The notes under the pieces: generated by a model
Seen by the model: the letters and a program-made list of their open reading frames with translations, nothing else
Told to the model about the DNA's origin: nothing
The model's database searches: none
Shown: in pieces, positions 59,321 through 64,000 of the stretch
Numbering within the stretch: the first letter of the stretch is position 1
Layout of the letters: each line of letters starts with the position of its first letter
Program-made: the position numbers and the translations under genes
NCBI RefSeq assembly: GCF_000455605.1
Contig: NC_017025.1
Span: 558,001-622,000, forward strand
Direction of reading: 5' to 3'
Source of the DNA: Flavobacterium indicum GPTSA100-9 = DSM 17447
GTDB lineage: Bacteria > Bacteroidota > Bacteroidia > Flavobacteriales > Flavobacteriaceae
DNA length: 64,000 nucleotides

Positions 59321-61315
59321 ATGAAAACAAAATTATTTTCTTTTTTATTTATGCTGTTTTGCAGTGTGTTAAGTGCTCAAATTAATGTGACAGAGAGTTT
59401 TGAGTCGGGTTCAGTTCCTTCAAGTTGGGCAACTAATAGTTTTAATATTGTTAATGATGGATCAGTTTCTTGTGACGGAACATATTCATTGCGAATAAAT
59501 TTAACGCAATTAGGGAATGGTGGAGTTCAAACGGGTTATTTTGTGACACAAAATTATACTTCAAATGGGGAACAAATTACTTTTTCTGTTGGTTACAATA
59601 AAAATAATAATTCTGCAAGTTTTTCAGGAAATATAAAATTATATTATGCTGTAAATAATAGTGCAACTTTTGTTCAATTTGCTACATCTACAAGTTTTCC
59701 AACAAGTTGTTTTAGTGATACAGGAAAAATAACAGGAAATATAGCGGCTGGTGTTATTACTTCTGGAAGTGTAGTCAGATTTAAAGTTGAGGTAAATCAT
59801 AGTGCGAATTATGCTTATGTTAATGTAGATGATTTAGAAATTACTCAAAATGTATCAACTGTAAATCAGACAATAGCAGAATATAATTTTAATAATACTT
59901 ACAATAATTTACTTGGAAATGCACCTTTTGGTTCAAATACTGGTACATCTTTCACAACAGATAGAAATGGTAATTCTAATAGTGCACTTAATATTCAAAA
60001 TACAGGTACTTCTGCTACAATAAATGGATTGCCTTATGGAAATTCTGCTAGAACTATTTCGTTTTGGGCTAAAGTTAATACCATGCAATCACCATATAAT
60101 ATGACTTTTTCTTACGGACAAAGTTCTAACAGTAATGCAGTCGGTGGTTCTTTTAATACTACTACAGTTGATTATTTTGGTTATGCAAATAATTTTAATG
60201 CAAGTTCTAGTAATAATCCTTCCACTTGGTACCATTTTGTATATACTTATGATGGTACAACAGCCAAGATCTATAAAAACAATGTTATGATTGCAAGTCA
60301 ACCAAAAACTTGGAATACCATAAACAATAGTAATATATTTAAATTAGGCGTAGGTGTAGGCGGTGAATTAAATTTTGATGGAGCAATTGATGATTTGAAA
60401 ATATTCAATTATGTTTTAACAGATATAGAAATAAACAATTTATACACTTATAATTCATTAGTTCCAATAACAAATAATGAAATTTATACCTTTAATTTTA
60501 ATAATTCTTATTATGATGTAACTTCTGTAAATAGTTTTAATGCTACAGGAAATTTTACAACGGATAGAAATGGAAATATTAATAGTGCTTTACAGTTAAA
60601 TAGCGCAGGTACTGTTGCAACTTTAACTAACTTACCAATAGGTAATGCTTCTCGTTCTATATCCATTTGGATTAAAATGAATAGTTATTTTTTCGATAAC
60701 TTTTTGTTTAGTTATGGTTCACCAGCAGCTAATCAGTCCTATGGTTTTTCTTTGAAATCAAATATGATAAATAATTATGCATGGGCAAATGATTTATCAT
60801 ATACTACTAGTATTCCATTAAACACTTGGAAACATTTAGTTGTTACATTTGATACAACAACAGACTTAGCATCAATTTATCTAGATGGAGTTTTGATAAC
60901 TAGTGCGGCCAAACCAGATTGGAATACGGCAAATGAAACTAGTTTTTATTTAGGAAGATCGTATCAAGGATCAAATAGCTTTAATGGAGTAGTTGATGAT
61001 TTAAAAATTTATAATTATGCTCTTACTCAATCGGAAATAACTAATTTATACAATTATAATACCATATTAAGCAATCAAAATTTTAATCAAAACAATTTAG
61101 AAGTTACGTTATATCCAAACCCGGTTCAAAATGTATTAAATATAAATGTTGATAATGCTATTAAATCAATAGAGCTATTTACGCTTCAAGGGCAAAAAGT
61201 TCTAAATTCAACTTCAAATCAAGTGGATATGTCTTCATTAAATTCGGGAATTTATTTAGTGAAAATTACAGATGAAAATAATTCGATGACAACTCAAAAA
61301 ATAGTAAAAAGATAG
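59321..61315 (+). CDS. Secreted LamG-domain protein with T9SS type A sorting domain
   Basis: 664 residues from 'MKTKLFSFLFMLFCSVLSAQ' (59321). N-terminal jelly-roll-like region ('ITFSVGYNKNNNSASFSGNIKLYYAVNN'), then two LamG/concanavalin-like domains with matching phrases: 'RTISFWAKVNTMQSPYNMTFSYG ... WYHFVYTYDGTTAKIYKNNVMI ... AIDDLKIFNYVLTDIEINNLY' and 'RSISIWIKMNSYFFDNFLFSYG ... WKHLVVTFDTTTDLASIYLDGVLI ... VVDDLKIYNYALTQSEITNLY'. The C-terminal type A domain is 'LEVTLYPNPVQNVLNINVDNAIKSIELFTLQGQKVLNSTSNQVDMSSLNSGIYLVKITDENN'. Possibly a target of the adjacent LytTR system. Confidence 0.88.
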   Translation: MKTKLFSFLFMLFCSVLSAQINVTESFESGSVPSSWATNSFNIVNDGSVSCDGTYSLRINLTQLGNGGVQTGYFVTQNYTSNGEQITFSVGYNKNNNSASFSGNIKLYYAVNNSATFVQFATSTSFPTSCFSDTGKITGNIAAGVITSGSVVRFKVEVNHSANYAYVNVDDLEITQNVSTVNQTIAEYNFNNTYNNLLGNAPFGSNTGTSFTTDRNGNSNSALNIQNTGTSATINGLPYGNSARTISFWAKVNTMQSPYNMTFSYGQSSNSNAVGGSFNTTTVDYFGYANNFNASSSNNPSTWYHFVYTYDGTTAKIYKNNVMIASQPKTWNTINNSNIFKLGVGVGGELNFDGAIDDLKIFNYVLTDIEINNLYTYNSLVPITNNEIYTFNFNNSYYDVTSVNSFNATGNFTTDRNGNINSALQLNSAGTVATLTNLPIGNASRSISIWIKMNSYFFDNFLFSYGSPAANQSYGFSLKSNMINNYAWANDLSYTTSIPLNTWKHLVVTFDTTTDLASIYLDGVLITSAAKPDWNTANETSFYLGRSYQGSNSFNGVVDDLKIYNYALTQSEITNLYNYNTILSNQNFNQNNLEVTLYPNPVQNVLNINVDNAIKSIELFTLQGQKVLNSTSNQVDMSSLNSGIYLVKITDENNSMTTQKIVKR

Positions 61316-61339
61316 TTGGGATTAATAGTTTTAGTTGTA

Positions 61340-61370
61340 AAAAAGGGTTGACTTTATGTCAACCCTTTTT
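61340..61370. terminator. Bidirectional terminator between the LamG gene and mlaF
   Basis: AAAAAGGGTTGAC (61340-61352) pairs with GTCAACCCTTTTT (61358-61370) around a TTTAT loop; A and T runs suit both convergent genes. The mlaF stop codon begins at its last base. Confidence 0.9.
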
Positions 61371-62137
61371 TATTTATCGTCTTCTAAATACATTTTTCGA
61401 ACTCTTTTGAACAACTCACTAGAATAAACAAAATCGGTAACTGCTGCGTTATCTGTCTTGAAAATTTCTTTATTAGACCCTTCCCATTCCAATAATCCAT
61501 TTTTTAGAAACACAATTTTTTCCCCAATCTCCATTACCGAATTCATATCGTGTGTGTTAATTACTGTGGTAATGTTGTATTCTTTTGTGATTTCTTGAAT
61601 CAAATTGTCAATAACAATGGCCGTTTTTGGGTCTAAACCTGAGTTGGGTTCATCGCAAAATAAATATTTCGGATTATTTACAATTGCTCTTGCAATGGCT
61701 ACCCTTTTTTGCATTCCTCCGGAAATTTCAGAAGGTTTTTTGTGATGTGCATTGATTAAATTAACCCGTTCAATCACAAAATCAACACGTTCTTTAATTT
61801 CTTTTGGAGTTTTATTGGTGAACATTTTTAATGGAAATCCAATGTTTTCTTCCACGGTCATACTGTCAAAAAGCGCACTTCCTTGAAAAACCATTCCAAT
61901 TTCAGTTCTTAAATCACGTTTTTCATCTTTATTTAAATGACCATATATTCTTCCATCAAATGAAATGGTACCACTGTCTACCTCATGAATTCCTAAAAGT
62001 GATTTCAAGAATACCGTTTTTCCAGAACCACTTTGTCCAATAACCAAACTTGTTTGTCCAGCATCAAATTTTGTAGTAATGCCTTTTAAAACTTTTTGTT
62101 CACCAAAGCTTTTTTCAATGTTATTTACTTCAATCAT
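61370..62137 (-). CDS. ABC transporter ATP-binding protein, MlaF-like
   Basis: 255 residues from 'MIEVNNIEKSFGEQKVLKGITTKF' (62137; a longer frame enters the upstream gene). Walker A 'LVIGQSGSGKTVFLKSLLG', signature 'EISGGMQKRVAIARAIV', Walker B 'YLFCDEPNSGLDPKTAIVIDNLI', H-loop 'TVINTHDMNSVMEIGE'. Belongs to the MlaF group that powers phospholipid transport between the envelope membranes. The start overlaps the MlaE stop by 1 bp; no mlaD is seen next to it. Confidence 0.92.
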   Translation of the reverse strand: MIEVNNIEKSFGEQKVLKGITTKFDAGQTSLVIGQSGSGKTVFLKSLLGIHEVDSGTISFDGRIYGHLNKDEKRDLRTEIGMVFQGSALFDSMTVEENIGFPLKMFTNKTPKEIKERVDFVIERVNLINAHHKKPSEISGGMQKRVAIARAIVNNPKYLFCDEPNSGLDPKTAIVIDNLIQEITKEYNITTVINTHDMNSVMEIGEKIVFLKNGLLEWEGSNKEIFKTDNAAVTDFVYSSELFKRVRKMYLEDDK

Positions 62138-62883
62138 TAGCTTAACAAAATTTGAGTTAAAATATAGTTCATCAGAATAATCACAACTGAGGTCCAAACA
62201 AATGAAACAGTACTTGCCTTACCTACCTCTAGTGCGCCTCCTTTCATGTAATAACCATGAAATGAAGGAATAGTAGCTAATAAAAAGGCAAAAACCAATG
62301 TTTTAATAAATGCATAAGTGATATGAAAGGGAATAAAATCTTCTTGAATTCCAACAATAAATTCTTGACTTGATGCAAAACCACCATAAACGCCTGCTAA
62401 ATAACCACCAAACACACCTAAGAACATTGCAATACCAATTACAAAAGGGTATAAAAATAAAGCAATAATTTTAGGAAATACTAAATAGTTTAAGGAATTT
62501 ACCCCCATTACTTCTAAGGCGTCAATTTGTTCTGTTACACGCATGGTCCCAATACTTGATGTAATAAAGGAACCCATTTTTCCTGCCATAATGATGGAAA
62601 TAAAAGTAGGAGCAAACTCTAAAATAACAGATTGACGTGTTGCAAATCCAATTAAATATTTCGGAATCAGTGGGTTAGTAAGGTTTAAGGCTGTTTGAAT
62701 GGCTACAACTCCACCTACGAAGAATGAAATAAAGCAAACAATTCCTAATGAATCAATCACTAAATCGTCAATTTCTTTTAGTATTAATTGTCTCATTACA
62801 CTCCATTTAACAGGTCGGTTCAACATGTCTTTGAGCATAATAAAGTATCGTCCAATTTGCGATAAATAACGAACTAACATCAT
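62137..62883 (-). CDS. ABC transporter permease, MlaE-like
   Basis: 248 residues, about five to six membrane segments, with the MlaE/DUF140 core 'IVCFISFFVGGVVAIQTALNLTNPLIPKYLIGFATRQSVILEFAPTFISIIMAGKMGSFITSSIGTMRVTEQIDALEVMGVNSLNYLVFPKIIALFLYPFVIGIAMFLGVFGGYLAG'. It is the permease partner of the ATPase encoded next. The first two codons are both ATG; either may be the start. Confidence 0.93.
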   Translation of the reverse strand: MMLVRYLSQIGRYFIMLKDMLNRPVKWSVMRQLILKEIDDLVIDSLGIVCFISFFVGGVVAIQTALNLTNPLIPKYLIGFATRQSVILEFAPTFISIIMAGKMGSFITSSIGTMRVTEQIDALEVMGVNSLNYLVFPKIIALFLYPFVIGIAMFLGVFGGYLAGVYGGFASSQEFIVGIQEDFIPFHITYAFIKTLVFAFLLATIPSFHGYYMKGGALEVGKASTVSFVWTSVVIILMNYILTQILLS

Positions 62884-62961
62884 AGTTTAAAAATAATTTC
62901 AAAAATAGTGTTTTTTGGCTAGTAACCCAAAGTAAAATTAAACTTGTAACTGCTTTATTTT

Positions 62962-63894
62962 TTACCTTTTTAATTTTTGAATCATTTTTTTCCAACGGTA
63001 TTTTCTAATAAATTGAGCTTGTTCTGGAGTTACTAATAGGTTCTTTTTTTCACGTTTAGCTTTCCAAAATCCTTTGATGTAGTCTAAAAATAATAATGGT
63101 TTGCCTTTACGAAGAGCTAATTTTATAGAGGCTACAGCTGTAATAAAAAAACCATATCCTAAGGTGTAAAAAGCCTCACCTTGTTTGTATCTTGCTGCTT
63201 GATTATAACTGGCACCTGTAGGTTTTAAGTGTTTTACGTGTAAGCTTTCATCGGTTACAACTTTCCAATTGTAGAATTTACATAATAATTCGTCAACGGT
63301 ATCCCAACCCATTTGTGGTTTTAATCCACCAATTTGTTTAAATGTTTCTTTTCTGTAGGCTTTTAAGGCGCCTCTTATGTGGTCTTTATCGGTTAAGTTT
63401 TCCAACACCCAATCCCCATTTTTTTCTTCACAGATTTCATTTTTTTGCCAAAGGTGTTCAGGAACCCTATTTTTTTTATTGGATTTTATGTGTTTATTTC
63501 GGGTTTCAATATAACAAAAGCCACCCACCATTCCTATTCTATCATCCGATTGGAAATGTTTGATAATAGTTTCAAAATAATTTTTAGGGAAAATTAAATC
63601 AGCATCAATTTTTACTATAATGTCGTAATTTTCATCAATATGTTTTTCACCTTCCTGAAAAGCTTGAATAACTTTACTGCCTGGTAAATGAATCGCATCT
63701 GATTTTTTATTAACTAATTGAATAAATGGAAATTGAGAAGCAAATTCTGAAACAATTTCAGCCGTTTTATCTGTTGAATTATCATTCACAACAATCAATT
63801 TTGTTGGTAAAACGGTTTGTTCAACTAACGATTGTAAAGTTAAGCCCATAAAAGCTTCTTCGTTATAGGCCGGAATGATAATATAGTATTTCAT
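62962..63894 (-). CDS. Family 2 glycosyltransferase
   Basis: 310 residues: GT-A fold 'YYIIIPAYNEEAFMGLTLQSLVEQTVLPTKLIVVNDNSTDKTAEI', metal-binding 'DIIVKIDADLIFPKNYFETII' (DAD), 'IGMVGGFCYIETRN', 'HIRGALKAYRKETFKQIGGL' and 'GWDTVDELLCKFYNWKVV'. It transfers a sugar to an unknown acceptor, probably in envelope polysaccharide or glycoprotein synthesis. Upstream of mlaE with a 78-bp gap. Confidence 0.9.
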   Translation of the reverse strand: MKYYIIIPAYNEEAFMGLTLQSLVEQTVLPTKLIVVNDNSTDKTAEIVSEFASQFPFIQLVNKKSDAIHLPGSKVIQAFQEGEKHIDENYDIIVKIDADLIFPKNYFETIIKHFQSDDRIGMVGGFCYIETRNKHIKSNKKNRVPEHLWQKNEICEEKNGDWVLENLTDKDHIRGALKAYRKETFKQIGGLKPQMGWDTVDELLCKFYNWKVVTDESLHVKHLKPTGASYNQAARYKQGEAFYTLGYGFFITAVASIKLALRKGKPLLFLDYIKGFWKAKREKKNLLVTPEQAQFIRKYRWKKMIQKLKR

Positions 63895-63897
63895 TTA

Positions 63898-63932
63898 ACT
63901 AATCACTATTTACTAATTACTAGTCACTCTTT
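63898..63932 (+). repeat. Heptamer repeat upstream of the glycosyltransferase gene
   Basis: Units ACTAATC, ACTATTT, ACTAATT, ACTAGTC, ACTCTTT. The stop codon of the next minus-strand gene lies inside. Confidence 0.65.
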
Positions 63933-64000
63933 CAGCATAAACTAAATAATATCTTGGAGTAAACCATCTTAAAAGAGGGCGTAATCCCAATTTTTTTACT
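63913..64000 (-). CDS. C-terminal tail of a probable SAM-dependent methyltransferase (partial)
   Basis: Minus-strand frame entering from the right edge and ending at a TAG (complement 63913-63915). The 28 visible codons read 'KKLGLRPLLRWFTPRYYLVYAER' then 'VTSN', reminiscent of the end of class I methyltransferases ('TPRYYLVYA'). The last residues are encoded by the heptamer repeat. Too little is present to be sure. Confidence 0.5.
   Translation of the reverse strand, partial: VKKLGLRPLLRWFTPRYYLVYAERVTSN

Noticed and set aside
62807..62995. 62-codon minus-strand ORF between the glycosyltransferase and mlaE
   Set aside because: It overlaps the start of mlaE in another frame and the end of the glycosyltransferase, with no recognisable sequence.

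Overview
The window looks like a chromosome segment of a Flavobacterium-like member of the Bacteroidetes. It is strongly AT-rich and has TAnnTTTG-type -7 promoter boxes. It carries type IX secretion (T9SS) and gliding genes (porT, gldA), several proteins with T9SS C-terminal sorting domains, TamL, and Flavobacterium-style operon orders such as ubiE-porT. I see no rRNA, tRNA, CRISPR array, phage or transposase. This is mostly core chromosome, with regulatory RNA and repeat structures between the genes.

Layout. 1-2.6 kb: a partial pyruvate dehydrogenase E1-beta gene diverges from etfBA. 2.6-7.1 kb: a BFN/UVR protein, a nucleoside transporter, then thyA, a MORN/TonB-C protein and folA. 7.1-11.9 kb: ubiE, porT, a SPOUT methyltransferase and tamL. 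11.9-13.9 kb: fbaA and an accD without its zinc ribbon. 13.9-17.6 kb, minus strand: a surface protein of 17-residue repeats ending in an S74-type chaperone domain, and metK behind a SAM-II-like riboswitch. 17.7-30.9 kb: a T9SS cargo protein, then the methionine region: a Met/Cys leader peptide and attenuator, metY, metX, thrA, an OsmC protein, a second PLP trans-sulfuration enzyme, a SAM-I riboswitch, metH in two halves separated by a four-helix-bundle gene, and metF.

31-34.7 kb: two paralogous small secreted proteins, a PagL-like outer-membrane protein, a GIN-domain lipoprotein and gldA. 34.8-41.5 kb: a photolyase/cryptochrome operon (TetR, UbiB-like kinase, DUF2256, CRY-DASH, FeS photolyase, TIGR03643 protein, atypical SDR, folE). 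41.5-43.7 kb: an aromatic amino-acid leader peptide and attenuator, pheA and DAHP synthase/chorismate mutase. 44-51.8 kb: rsgA, dtd, two DUF3857 transglutaminase-fold proteins, a MazG-like gene, an SMR exporter and aroA. 51.9-61.3 kb: a large T9SS type B adhesin, a LytTR response regulator and LytS-type propeller kinase, and a LamG T9SS protein whose upstream region carries LytTR-like direct repeats and a possible 30-codon membrane ORF. 61.4-64 kb, minus strand: MlaF/MlaE, a glycosyltransferase and the tail of a probable methyltransferase.

The most interesting signals are these. (1) Three RNA switch types (peptide attenuator, SAM-I, SAM-II) serve one methionine/SAM regulon, with a tandem TTTAG-N9-CTAAA operator at the attenuator promoter. 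(2) A dispersed family of 7-bp-periodic repeats, often in inverted pairs, brackets the four-helix-bundle gene inside the split metH locus and also lies inside coding sequence. (3) A complete Phe/Tyr/Trp attenuator precedes pheA. All functional names are inferred from motifs and remembered family features; no database search was run.
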